Counted from the stretch's first letter, positions 7,560 through 16,439 are shown. The stretch is DNA of 64,000 bases from Pseudohongiella spirulinae (GCF_001444425.1 NZ_CP013189.1:1674001-1738000); one strand, 5' to 3'. Notes: generated from the letters alone by a model not told the origin. Numbers and translations are program-made.

Positions 7560-7973
7560 ATGTCTTTCGGGGAGAACCTAAGAAGACTCAGAAGGGAAAA
7601 GAATCTGACACAGGCAGAGCTGGCAGATATGACAGGGATCAAACACGGCCACATCTCAACCATGGAGACAAGTGACAGTGCTGACCCGAAACTCTCGACG
7701 GTCTACAAGCTACTAAACGCGCTGGAGTGCTCACCAAACAGTCTTTTACAGGATCAGGCCACCATTGGGCTGTCAGGGCTTATGGCTACCACCCTGGAGC
7801 GTGCCGCTTTGCTGGATGATCACAGCCAGGCTGTGCTGATTGATGTAATAGACCACTATTGCATGGCAAAAAGCGCACAAGCCATGCTGAACACAGAGAA
7901 AGGCCGGATATTGCCGAAGATCGTCTGGTCTGCAGGTAATTTTGATCCAGTACTCAAGAAAAATACAGACTGA
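7560..7973 (+). CDS. XRE-family HTH repressor of the satellite (copy 2)
   Basis: Identical to the 137-residue product of 5118-5531, with the same ribosome-binding site. Two identical repressor genes would double the dose of the putative immunity function. Confidence 0.85.
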   Translation: MSFGENLRRLRREKNLTQAELADMTGIKHGHISTMETSDSADPKLSTVYKLLNALECSPNSLLQDQATIGLSGLMATTLERAALLDDHSQAVLIDVIDHYCMAKSAQAMLNTEKGRILPKIVWSAGNFDPVLKKNTD

Positions 7974-8396
7974 GAGGCCCCCTGTGCGGAGCCTTGACGA
8001 CAAGGCAAAAAACAGCCAGTCAATCATGACGTCGTATTTGTCTCATTTTGAGAATTTGGTGCGGTATCACTAGCACCGCACCATCGGGACATCAGAAAAC
8101 CGCCCTCTATGCCGGGCGGGCAAACCCCCAAGTTACTCTATAGTAACTTGGGGGTCACAGTTAAAGGCACAGCAGACCCGGCAGGTAATTTGCGAAAAAC
8201 CGACTGACAGGTCTGGCAGAGGCTTTCCAGTGCAGGATTTTGAACTGGAAGAACATCAAGCGTTGCGAAGTGGCACCCGCACAAGGACTCAAACTTAAAC
8301 GCTGGCCCGGGGGGATTTTTAGACCCACCTATATGGATCCGGCCTCTTTTATCATTCCAGCCCTTAAAGTAAATAATATCGGCAACCTATTGTTAA
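7974..8396. other. Non-coding region of satellite copy 2; candidate replication origin
   Basis: Same sequence and hairpins as 5532-5954 shifted by 2442 bp: the 9-bp stem at 8057-8083 and the 14-bp stem with CTAT loop at 8124-8155. No gene seen. Confidence 0.55.
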
Positions 8397-8417
8397 TAAT
8401 AAAGATTACCGGAAATA
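8397..8417. repeat. Right core repeat (attR) of the satellite array
   Basis: Third exact copy of the 21-bp core. Element DNA lies to its left. To its right the sequence changes from ACATAACT (copies 1 and 2) to GTAGATCA, which is host DNA. The host stop codon at 8423-8425 follows 5 bp later, so insertion happened just past the 3' end of that gene and left its reading frame intact. Confidence 0.8.
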
Positions 8418-8422
8418 GTAGA

Positions 8423-9010
8423 TCAATTACCCAGGTTCGATGGTGTCCAGTCACACCCTTCGCATTCCGGTGAAATATTGTTTTCAGCCAGAAGCTGGAA
8501 AATAAGATCACGCCAGGTTTCATTGGGCTGCCACACTGAATTCATATCAGCTTTGGCCGCTGCCACAGGCACATCTTCATAAATCACACGATAAAGGAAG
8601 CTGAACGCCGTCGCCCGGGCATTGACCTGGCAATGCAGCAAGGTCTTCTGATCAGGACTGCGCTGCATGGCATCGGCGAATGTATAAAAATCACGCGCCG
8701 TCGGATTATTCCAGTCCACCGGGATGTGCACATAGTCCATGCCCAGACTTTTCACGACCTGATCGGCATTGGGTACAGCATTCTGATTATTGCTGAATGC
8801 GATATAAATCACGCGCTCGAAGCCTGCATCACGTATCTGCGAAAACTGTTCAATGCTGGGCTGGCCTGCACTGGCAAAATTATCACTATACTGACGAAAA
8901 TTGAGAACGTCAGACAATGTCGCTTCCTGTGCCTGAGTGCTGACTGCAGCCAGACCGCTACTAACACAAAGCACAAGCGCTGCACTTATTCTTTTATAAT
9001 TCATAGACAT
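8423..9010 (-). CDS. Secreted protein-tyrosine-phosphatase-like protein
   Basis: 195 residues with a signal peptide (cleavage near AVSTQAQ, residue 27). The core resembles the bacterial PTP/beta-lactamase-hydrolase-like family: NFRQYSDNFASAGQPS, where an incoming substrate loop is expected, a conserved strand FERVIYIAF, and a P-loop HCQVNARATAF with Cys-X4-Arg as often seen in this branch. It may hydrolyse phosphoesters in the periplasm, but activity is not assured. It starts 4 nt after the RND pump gene and is the last gene of that operon; the satellite array begins 5 bp beyond its stop. Confidence 0.75.
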   Translation of the reverse strand: MSMNYKRISAALVLCVSSGLAAVSTQAQEATLSDVLNFRQYSDNFASAGQPSIEQFSQIRDAGFERVIYIAFSNNQNAVPNADQVVKSLGMDYVHIPVDWNNPTARDFYTFADAMQRSPDQKTLLHCQVNARATAFSFLYRVIYEDVPVAAAKADMNSVWQPNETWRDLIFQLLAENNISPECEGCDWTPSNLGN

Positions 9011-9014
9011 AAAA

Positions 9015-12000
9015 TTACCCGCTAAATTTTATTCTGAACAGCAATGCATATAGAACCGGCACTGCCACCAGGGTTAATACGGATGCAAATGCCAATCCGC
9101 CCATTATAGTGACTGCCATGCTGGCAAAAAACGCATCTCCCAACAGTGGAATCATACCCAATATTGTGGTCGCTGCGGCAAGAAAAACCGGTCGAAGACG
9201 GCTTACCGAGGCATCAATAATAGCCGGGGCACCTGCTTTGCCTTCACGCAGTTGCTCGTCAATTTCATCCACCAGCACGATCGCGTTTTTCATAAGCATA
9301 CCCGAAAGACTCAGGAAGCCCAGCAAGGCAGTAAAACTGAACGGCAAATCGCTTAGCAGCAATCCGGCCACCACACCCACCAATGACATCGGCACAACAA
9401 GCCAGATAATCAATGGCTGGCGAACCTTGCCAAAAATCAGGACCGAAATGATGAGCATGACAACAAAGCTTAGCGGTAATTGAGCGCCCAGCGATTGTTG
9501 CGCTTCCGCCGAGGCCTCAAACTCACCACCCCAGCTCATGGAGTACCCTGGCGGTAACGGGATTGCTTCAACAGCGCTACGAATTTCGCGCAGGACTTCA
9601 TCGGCGGTTGCGCCAGGGCGAGGCTCTGCCTGCACGGTAATCGTGCGCGCCCTGTCCCGTCGCATGATCAGCGTGTCTTCTGCCTGCGTTGCAAACTGAT
9701 CCACAACCTGAGTAATTGGTACGTAACGCTGCTCGCCGGCACTCCAGATCAGACGCTCCTGAATTCGCTCAACATTGAGCCGTTCTGCATCAGGCGGGCG
9801 AATAATAATCGGTATCTGCTCATCAGATTCACGGTATGTACCTGCCTGTACACCTGTTGTGGCAAATTCCAGTGTCTGAGCCAGCTCGCTGCGCGCCACA
9901 CCAGCTATACGGGCGCGTTCTTCATTGAATTGTGGTGCGATGATCAGTTCCCGCTGGTACCAGTTATGGCGCAGGTCGATCAGTTTGTCGTTGGCAGCAA
10001 ACACTTCCAGAACCTGATCAGCCAGGCGACGCAGCTCGCGAGGATCCTCACCAGCGAACCGGGCCTCAATCTTTGCGCCTCCGCCGGGTCCGAAAACGAT
10101 ACGTCGCGTCTGTATATCGGCGGCTGGATAACTTGCCCCCAATTCCAGCCTCAAACGCTCCGCCAGAGCATCAATCCGGGAACGGTCCTGTGTACGGATG
10201 ATCATTTGTGCATAAGCGCTGTCGGGTTGCTGCGGTTCATAAGTCAGCATGAAGCGTGATGCACCCTGCCCGATGAAACTGGCAACACTCTCGACCCCAG
10301 GCAAGCTCATTACATATTCATCAATCTGCTCTATGTCGCGAGCAACTGCCCGAATATCGCTACCCTGCGCAAGGCGGTAATCCACAAAGAACATCGGCGT
10401 ATTGGAGTCAGGAAAGAAAGCCTGCTTGACAAAGCCAAAGCTCCAAAAGCTGACAACGGTAATCAGAATCAGCCCGCTGACGGTTAGTGTCCGGGCTCTC
10501 AAGCCGCCCTGCAATACCTGTCGATATAACTGATAAAACAAACCCTTATAAGGGTCTTCTCCTGCCGTGCCGCCTCTTACTTTAAGCAGGTATTCGCCAA
10601 ACAGGGGAGTGACAGTTACCGCCAGCACCCAGCTCAGCAGCAGCGACATGCCGATTACCGCAAACAGCGAGAACAGGAACTCACCGGTTGTATCCTGTGA
10701 CAGACCGATACCGGAAAATGCCATAATGCCAATTAAAGTGGCCCCCAGCAGCGGCCATTGAGTGCGGGCCGCGGCATCACTGGCGGCCTTGTGAGCTTTC
10801 ATGCCGCGTTGCATATTAATGAGCATACCTTCGGCTATCACGATGGCATTATCCACCAGCATACCCATGGCAATGATCAGCGCACCCAGGGAAATACGTT
10901 CCATCTCGATATTGAAGATACGCATCATGAAGACCGTGCCGAGCACTGTCAGCAGCAATGTCAGTCCCACAACAAGTCCAACTCGCCAGCCCATGAACAG
11001 GCACAGCACACCGATCACAATGGCCACAGAGGTCGCCAGATTAACGATGAAATCGTTGATCGCCTCATCCACCACTTCGTGTTGTTCATAAATTGGATGC
11101 AGCTCAACACCCAGTGGTATTTGTTCGCGCAGATCGTCAAGTGCGCGGCTGACCGCCCTGCCCACTTCTACGATATTGGCATCGGCAACGCCGGCTACAG
11201 CCAGCGTGAATGCGCGCTCACCATCGTAGCGAATCTCATGATCCGGAATTTCTACGGCCTCGCGACTAACCGTGGCCATATCCACCAGGCTTATCTGCTC
11301 GGTACTGCCCGCCCGCCCTATACGCAAGGCTTCAATATTGGCAACACTGTCCAGACCCGGCTCATTACTGATGCGTACATTGAGATCTCCGATTCTGGCC
11401 GCCCCGGCACTTTGCACCGCGTTCTCTGACTGAATGCTGCTGATCACCTGAGACAGCGGCAAACCTGAACTGATCAGTTTTTCATTGGGTAGATCAACGT
11501 AAATGGCCTCTTCCGGCAAGCCGCGAATTTCAATTTTTGCCACCCCGTCAACGGTCAACAGCTGGCGGCGCAGAAAGCGCGCGATATCCCTTATCTCGCG
11601 AATACTGAATCCGTCAGCGGTTACGGCGTAGAAAATACCAAAAACATCGCTGAAGTCATCATTCACCATCGTCGGGCCGGCACCTTCAGGAAGATTTCGT
11701 TGAAAATCGCCTACTTTTCGCCGCAGTTCATCCCATATTTGCGGTATTTGTTGTCCGGTATAGGTGTCCTGGATTTCAACGGTAATTTCGGATCGACCGG
11801 GTACTGACTTGGAGGTGATGCGTTTGAGTTGTCCCAGCTGCTGAATAGCGGATTCGAGATGTTCGGTCACCTCCTGTTCAACCTCAATCGCCGAAGCTCC
11901 CGGATAAGGTGTGACTACAACAGCCTGTTTAAGCGTGAACGCCGGATCCTCCAAACGACCGACGGTGTTAATTCCCCACCAACCGCCTAGCACCAGAATG

Positions 12001-12056
12001 ATTATCAAAAGCCAGGTATTAACTGGCTTATCAATGGCATAACGAGCAAAATCCAT
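9015..12056 (-). CDS. RND-family efflux transporter, inner-membrane pump
   Basis: 1013 residues, the usual size of AcrB-type proton-driven pumps. TM1 near residues 12-30, a large periplasmic porter domain, TM2-6 from about 335 with the proton-relay helix GMLVDNAIVIAEG, a second periplasmic half, and the C-terminal TM bundle with GMLMKNAIVLVDE. The relay has DN where AcrB has DD, common in the more distant members. It lies 17 nt after the adaptor gene and shares its tetR-controlled promoter. No outer-membrane factor gene is in the operon. The substrate is unknown; organic toxicants are the usual load, while metal-exporting HME pumps look different. Confidence 0.93.
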   Translation of the reverse strand: MDFARYAIDKPVNTWLLIIILVLGGWWGINTVGRLEDPAFTLKQAVVVTPYPGASAIEVEQEVTEHLESAIQQLGQLKRITSKSVPGRSEITVEIQDTYTGQQIPQIWDELRRKVGDFQRNLPEGAGPTMVNDDFSDVFGIFYAVTADGFSIREIRDIARFLRRQLLTVDGVAKIEIRGLPEEAIYVDLPNEKLISSGLPLSQVISSIQSENAVQSAGAARIGDLNVRISNEPGLDSVANIEALRIGRAGSTEQISLVDMATVSREAVEIPDHEIRYDGERAFTLAVAGVADANIVEVGRAVSRALDDLREQIPLGVELHPIYEQHEVVDEAINDFIVNLATSVAIVIGVLCLFMGWRVGLVVGLTLLLTVLGTVFMMRIFNIEMERISLGALIIAMGMLVDNAIVIAEGMLINMQRGMKAHKAASDAAARTQWPLLGATLIGIMAFSGIGLSQDTTGEFLFSLFAVIGMSLLLSWVLAVTVTPLFGEYLLKVRGGTAGEDPYKGLFYQLYRQVLQGGLRARTLTVSGLILITVVSFWSFGFVKQAFFPDSNTPMFFVDYRLAQGSDIRAVARDIEQIDEYVMSLPGVESVASFIGQGASRFMLTYEPQQPDSAYAQMIIRTQDRSRIDALAERLRLELGASYPAADIQTRRIVFGPGGGAKIEARFAGEDPRELRRLADQVLEVFAANDKLIDLRHNWYQRELIIAPQFNEERARIAGVARSELAQTLEFATTGVQAGTYRESDEQIPIIIRPPDAERLNVERIQERLIWSAGEQRYVPITQVVDQFATQAEDTLIMRRDRARTITVQAEPRPGATADEVLREIRSAVEAIPLPPGYSMSWGGEFEASAEAQQSLGAQLPLSFVVMLIISVLIFGKVRQPLIIWLVVPMSLVGVVAGLLLSDLPFSFTALLGFLSLSGMLMKNAIVLVDEIDEQLREGKAGAPAIIDASVSRLRPVFLAAATTILGMIPLLGDAFFASMAVTIMGGLAFASVLTLVAVPVLYALLFRIKFSG

Positions 12057-12073
12057 GTCTGTTGACCTTTTTT

Positions 12074-13162
12074 TCAGCGCTCTGATCGGTAAGGTGTAAC
12101 ACGCATCTGCGGTCGCAACAGGTGTGCACCGGCAGTGACAATCTGCTCACCTGGCTGCAACCCGGACTCGATCAGAACGCGCTGCGAACCCAGTGCGCCG
12201 GTGAGCACCCGACGGGGGTTAACCTGCTGCGTCGCAGGGTCATAAATCCAGACACGAAAAGATCCATCTGCCTCAGTATCAAGCGCTGATGCCGGCACGG
12301 TTATTGATGCCGGCAGCGAACCAGCCCGGGACTTGACTGTGACTGTCGCGGTCATACCAGGCAGCAGCTGGGGCGCCTCTGCACGAGGCAATCCAAAACT
12401 GATCTGGTAGGTCTGGGTCACCGGGTCAGCCTCTGTCGCATGTTCGCGATAGGACAAAGTAAAGGTTTTGCCCGGATAAGCAGCGACTTCTGCAGTCACA
12501 TCAAAGCGCTCAGGCGTCTGAAGCATGCTCATCAGCGTTTCAGGTACGGCAATATGAACACGCAATTCAGTAACATCCTGGACTCGCACCACACGGGCTC
12601 CAGCCTGCACCTGGGTAAAAGCATCCACCAGCCGCCGCGTGACCAGGGCATCAAAAGGCGCTTCGATCGATGCATAACCCAGATTACGCTGTGCCGCATC
12701 CAGCGCCAGTCGACGCATTTCCAGGTCAGCCAGACTCCTGTCATAGCTCGCCTGCGGGATGGCACCCCGCTCCAGCATCTGACTGCTTCGATCATGGTCA
12801 AGCTCAGCCAGATCAAGAGCGACCTGAGCTTCACGAACAGCTCTGTCATAGTCCGCTTTGTCCAGTTCGGCCATCAGACCGCCAGCGGGTACGATGGCTC
12901 CCTGTTGAACCGGCATATTCAGAATACGTCCGCCCACCTGAAAAGACAGATCAACGGTTCTTAACGCATCAACCCGGCCAACAAAACGGCGCTGCCCCTC
13001 TGACGGACCTGTGCCTACAGTTTCCAGGCGAACGGTTCGCAAACCTTCATCGGGCTGCTGTTCGGCAGTCGATTCCTGGCAGGCTGACAACTGCACAACC
13101 AGCAACAACAGGGTGAGCAAACTGCCTGCACGGCACAGTTGATTTCTCATGATACTGCTCAT
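12074..13162 (-). CDS. RND efflux periplasmic adaptor (membrane fusion) lipoprotein
   Basis: 362 residues. Lipoprotein signal ending LLLVVQLSAC with Cys at residue 28. Then the adaptor order: beta-barrel/lipoyl start (GRILNMPVQQGAIVPAGGLMAELDKADYDRAV), a short alpha-hairpin (AELDHDRSSQMLERGAIPQASYDRSLADLEM), the second lipoyl half (NLGYASIEAPFDALVTRRLVD) and C-terminal barrels. It links the pump to an outer-membrane duct. Its ATG overlaps the tetR stop by 4 bp (ATGA), so translation is coupled. Confidence 0.92.
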   Translation of the reverse strand: MSSIMRNQLCRAGSLLTLLLLVVQLSACQESTAEQQPDEGLRTVRLETVGTGPSEGQRRFVGRVDALRTVDLSFQVGGRILNMPVQQGAIVPAGGLMAELDKADYDRAVREAQVALDLAELDHDRSSQMLERGAIPQASYDRSLADLEMRRLALDAAQRNLGYASIEAPFDALVTRRLVDAFTQVQAGARVVRVQDVTELRVHIAVPETLMSMLQTPERFDVTAEVAAYPGKTFTLSYREHATEADPVTQTYQISFGLPRAEAPQLLPGMTATVTVKSRAGSLPASITVPASALDTEADGSFRVWIYDPATQQVNPRRVLTGALGSQRVLIESGLQPGEQIVTAGAHLLRPQMRVTPYRSER

Positions 13163-13707
13163 GATACTTCTCCGGAAATTTCAAAAAGACGTTGAAACAA
13201 TTTGTTTTTTTCAGACTTGCTGTAAGGAGCGATATTCAGAATGTCATGAAACATCAAGCCTTCGGCTGCAAGCCACAAAAGCACCGCCAATTGCGGGTCT
13301 GAGGATTCGTTAGTCAGCCGCTCGTAATGAGCCGCCAGGGCCTCGCGAACCGGCGCCAACAGCTCAGGCTGCTGAGATGCGGCGGCCAGCAAGGATAAGT
13401 AAACTTCAGGATCGGCCATTTGATGACAGGCCATAGAACGCAGTATTGCTTTCAGACAACGATTCGGCTCATCACCAAGCATGCGCTCTTCTGTCGCCAG
13501 AATCTGCTGGTGCTGCTCCAGCAGGCGATCCAGCATGGCGGCCAGCAGGGCATCTTTGTTGGGGAAGTTGTACAACAGCCCGCCTTTGCTCATGCCGCAT
13601 TCGCAGGCCACTTTGTCGAGGGTGAGATTACCTGCGCCCACTTTGCCTGCGACCCGCTGTGCCGCATCCAGGATGTTGTCACGAGATTTATGACGTGATT
13701 CGCTCAT
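13159..13707 (-). CDS. TetR-family regulator of the RND operon
   Basis: 182 residues from the ATG giving MSESRHKS; a TTG eight codons upstream is possible. Residues 8-55 form the TetR DNA-binding domain (NILDAAQRVAGKVGAGNLTLDKVACECGMSKGGLLYNFPNKDALL, in segments), followed by an all-helical ligand domain. First gene of the tetR-adaptor-pump-phosphatase operon. A 14-bp palindrome lies inside its own promoter (13744-13772), so it is probably an autorepressor released by a pump substrate. Confidence 0.9.
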   Translation of the reverse strand: MSESRHKSRDNILDAAQRVAGKVGAGNLTLDKVACECGMSKGGLLYNFPNKDALLAAMLDRLLEQHQQILATEERMLGDEPNRCLKAILRSMACHQMADPEVYLSLLAAASQQPELLAPVREALAAHYERLTNESSDPQLAVLLWLAAEGLMFHDILNIAPYSKSEKNKLFQRLFEISGEVS

Positions 13708-13743
13708 CAGTTTACCGTCTGGTTGGTACAAAGAATGAGCGCA

Positions 13744-13772
13744 ATTTTAGGGTAACGTGTTACCTATAGCAA
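13744..13772 (-). promoter_or_regulatory. Promoter of the tetR-RND operon with nested operator
   Basis: On the minus strand: TTGCTA (13772-13767), 17-bp spacer, TAAAAT (13749-13744), 36 bp before the tetR start. The spacer contains the perfect palindrome GGTAACGTGTTACC (13751-13764 on the plus strand). A symmetric site between -35 and -10 is typical for TetR-type autorepression. Binding is inferred. Confidence 0.7.
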
Positions 13773-13791
13773 CACTAATGCGGAAAATAAA

Positions 13792-15105
13792 CTATTCAGG
13801 TCGCTTCAGATTGCCCAGAACATCGGCGGAGGCGCTTCTGATATGCAGATCCCGCTGCGGATATGGAATAGTAATGTCGGCTTGCTTGAACGCCCGCCAG
13901 ATCGCCAGGTTGACATCAGACTTGACCGGAGCAAAGCCGTTGTTCGCATCGGCAATCCACACCCGCAACTGGAGCTCAATACCGCTGTCTGCAAATTGGG
14001 TAAGCCTTACGGAGGGAGGGGGTTCCGCTAAGACTCTGGGCGAGGCTTTGGCACACTCCAGCATAAGCGCCATTGCCTCTTCCGGGTCATCGTCGTAGCT
14101 TATTTGCACAGCAATTGTCAGGCGCACATTGGGATCAGCATAACTCCAGTTGATTACCTCGGAAGTAATCAGATTCTCGTTCGGTATAAGGGTGTCCACC
14201 CCTTCTCGGTTACGAACCACGATGTAACGCGCATTCAGTTCCTGTACCCAGCCAAACTTGTCACCGACCGTAATGACATCACCCGGCTTGATGGAGCGAT
14301 CGAGCACCAGAATAAAACCGCTTATAAAATTGGAGGCAATGCGCTGCAGACCAAACCCCAGACCAACCCCCAATGCCCCGCCAAAAATGGCTAATGAACT
14401 CAGATTGATGCCAACCGCATTCAAAGCCAGGAGAAATGCCAGCGTTATCAACAGGAAACGGCTGAATTTGCTCACCCCCACTTTAAAGCTGGGCGTCACC
14501 CCCGGCATGCGCTGGACCTGCCGATTTACCACCTCAGCCAGCCACAACGCGACAATGAAGGCAAAAGCCACAATTAGCAGCAAGTTGAGCGCCGATAATA
14601 CAGACACACGTGACTCGCCAAGGGTAATGGCGATGCTATCAAGCATGGCCAGTACAGGATTCAACCAACCCAGCAAATGAAAAATAACCACCAGCCAGAT
14701 AGAAATTGCCAGAATGTTTTCAGAAGAGCGCAACAACGCATTTTGCGTAAATGCCTTGCGCATCAGGTAAACGCTGAATCTCACCACGGCCAAAGCAGTC
14801 AACACAGGAGAAGCAACATCCAGCACGACAGAAGGCAGCTCGTATCGATGCAGTACTGCCCTGGCCGGCAGCACCAGCGCTAAAGCCACCAGCGGCCACA
14901 ACAGGCGCTGCAGACTTCTTACAGCAATATGCCGCAGTCCGATACTGGATTCGCTGCGCGCCTGCAGCAACTGCTGGAGACGCCTATTGACAATGGCTGA
15001 CACCGCCACTGCGGTTGCCAGGGCCAATATCTGCCACCAATAGTCCGTGGTGCGCACATTTTCGAGCAGACTTTGCATCAGTGACTGAATATTTTCTGGC
15101 ATCAT
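13792..15105 (-). CDS. MscS-family mechanosensitive channel
   Basis: 437 residues from the first of two adjacent ATGs preceded by GGA; the longer frame to 15183 adds 26 unlikely residues. Four to five predicted N-terminal membrane segments, then the MscS pore and vestibule: GGALGVGLGFGLQRIASNF (pore helix TM3), VLDRSIKPGDVITVGD and YIVVRNREGVDTLIPNENLI. Opens on membrane tension to release solutes at hypo-osmotic shock. It is larger than E. coli MscS (286 residues) because of the extra N-terminal helices. Probably transcribed alone; the tetR operon has its own promoter. Confidence 0.9.
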   Translation of the reverse strand: MMPENIQSLMQSLLENVRTTDYWWQILALATAVAVSAIVNRRLQQLLQARSESSIGLRHIAVRSLQRLLWPLVALALVLPARAVLHRYELPSVVLDVASPVLTALAVVRFSVYLMRKAFTQNALLRSSENILAISIWLVVIFHLLGWLNPVLAMLDSIAITLGESRVSVLSALNLLLIVAFAFIVALWLAEVVNRQVQRMPGVTPSFKVGVSKFSRFLLITLAFLLALNAVGINLSSLAIFGGALGVGLGFGLQRIASNFISGFILVLDRSIKPGDVITVGDKFGWVQELNARYIVVRNREGVDTLIPNENLITSEVINWSYADPNVRLTIAVQISYDDDPEEAMALMLECAKASPRVLAEPPPSVRLTQFADSGIELQLRVWIADANNGFAPVKSDVNLAIWRAFKQADITIPYPQRDLHIRSASADVLGNLKRPE

Positions 15106-15224
15106 GGCTTTCCATCTCAAGCTTATGAGAATAGCATAACCGCAAACGTAGTCGAATGGTAAGCTACTCAAGTTAGCATTCACTTACAAATATAAAATTC
15201 AAAAAGATATAAGCAATTATTAAT

Positions 15225-16439
15225 GTGAAAAATTATTCCAAGAAAGCGCCGGCTGCGTTGTTTGACACCCTGGAAAACCTGCCCAACCCTTTTCGCACGC
15301 CCGCGCGGCTTCCCTTCGCCCTATCGGAAAGATCACCGTCTGGTGCCGATAAAGACTACCAATTCGCCTGTGAATTTCTTTACAGCTACCGAGGAAGCCC
15401 CGATACATTCGCGTCCTATAGACGCGAGCTGGAGCACTTTCTGCAATGGCTTTGGCTGGTAGCCGAAAAAAATCTGCCCAAGGTTGAGCGTGACGACATT
15501 GAAGCCTATGCCGAATTCGCCAGACAGCCTCCTCAAAACTGGATAGGTTCTCGTCAGGTGCCGCGATTTATCGAGCAGGACGGTGAACGCCAATGCAATC
15601 CCGACTGGCGTCCTTATCTCGCCCCGGCCGGCAAGGAATACAGTCTTTCCCAATCAGCATTACAGGCCCTGTTTGCGGTACTGGGTAGTTTTTTCAATTA
15701 CCTGGTGCAGGAAAATTTTGTATCGGCCAACCCCATTGCACGCCTGCGACAGAAAGGCAAATTTTTGCGCAAACGCCAGGCTCAGAACAAAATCCGTCGG
15801 CTTTCTCCTTTGCAATGGGATGTTGTCATTGAAACAGCCGAGGAAATGGCGGAGGAAGACCCGGTCACGCACGAACGCACCCTCTTCATCATGTGCGCGC
15901 TTTATGGCATGTACCTGCGCATCTCGGAACTGACGGAAACAGAGCGCTGGATTCCGCAAATGGGACATTTTCAGCGCGACCTTGAAGGAAACTGGTGGTT
16001 TCTCACCGTTGGCAAAGGCAACAAAGAGCGAGAAATTTCGGTCAGCGATGACATGCTGAATGCTCTGCGCCGTTATCGGCAGTCCCGGCAGATGACGCCT
16101 TTACCGTCACCCGGCGAGTCAGCACCGCTGATTCACAAGACTCGCGGCAAAGGCGGCATCACCAGTACGCGGCAAATTCGGGGCATTGTGCAAAAATGTT
16201 TTGATCGGGCTGAAGCAAAGTTGCGCCAGGAAGGGTCTATAGATGAGGCGCAACGGCTGTCTGAAGCGACGGTACACTGGCTTCGACATACGGGCATTTC
16301 GGAAGATGTGAAATATCGCCCCCGGGAACACGTGCGTGATGACGCCGGCCATGGTTCAAGTGCCATCACCGACCGCTATATTGATGTTGAGCGAACCGAA
16401 CGGCATGCGAGCGCCCGCAACAAGCGCGTAAAGCCCTGA
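15225..16439 (+). CDS. Tyrosine recombinase / phage-type integrase, stand-alone
   Basis: 404 residues from a GTG in an AT-rich leader with no good ribosome-binding site, so the start is uncertain. The N-terminal half is a SAM-like core-binding domain (SYRRELEHFLQWLW). The catalytic set is complete: Arg in LRISELTE, Lys in GKGNKERE, HWLRH, His in DDAGHGS and Tyr in ITDRYIDV. It lies between mscS and prc, with no phage genes or visible attachment site beside it. Its length exceeds XerC/XerD (about 300) by an extended N-terminus. Substrate unknown; a link to the satellite 7 kb away is only a possibility. Confidence 0.85.
   Translation: MKNYSKKAPAALFDTLENLPNPFRTPARLPFALSERSPSGADKDYQFACEFLYSYRGSPDTFASYRRELEHFLQWLWLVAEKNLPKVERDDIEAYAEFARQPPQNWIGSRQVPRFIEQDGERQCNPDWRPYLAPAGKEYSLSQSALQALFAVLGSFFNYLVQENFVSANPIARLRQKGKFLRKRQAQNKIRRLSPLQWDVVIETAEEMAEEDPVTHERTLFIMCALYGMYLRISELTETERWIPQMGHFQRDLEGNWWFLTVGKGNKEREISVSDDMLNALRRYRQSRQMTPLPSPGESAPLIHKTRGKGGITSTRQIRGIVQKCFDRAEAKLRQEGSIDEAQRLSEATVHWLRHTGISEDVKYRPREHVRDDAGHGSSAITDRYIDVERTERHASARNKRVKP

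Larger units (their letters stand above)
5955..8396 (-). mobile_element. RS1-like satellite filamentous-phage element, copy 2 (2442 bp)
   Basis: Second unit in the same orientation, offset by exactly 2442 bp from copy 1 at every landmark checked (core repeat, three genes, hairpins, control region). I found no base difference in the stretches compared, and all encoded proteins are identical. Such identity means recent duplication or repeated insertion. A tandem array of an element with a rolling-circle initiator can release single-stranded circles by replicating from one origin to the next without excision, as known for CTX/RS1 arrays. Confidence 0.8.

Noticed and set aside
10758-11429. 223-codon frame on the plus strand within the RND pump gene
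   Set aside because: Antisense shadow of a well-supported 1013-residue pump, composed of low-complexity His/Gln-rich residues.
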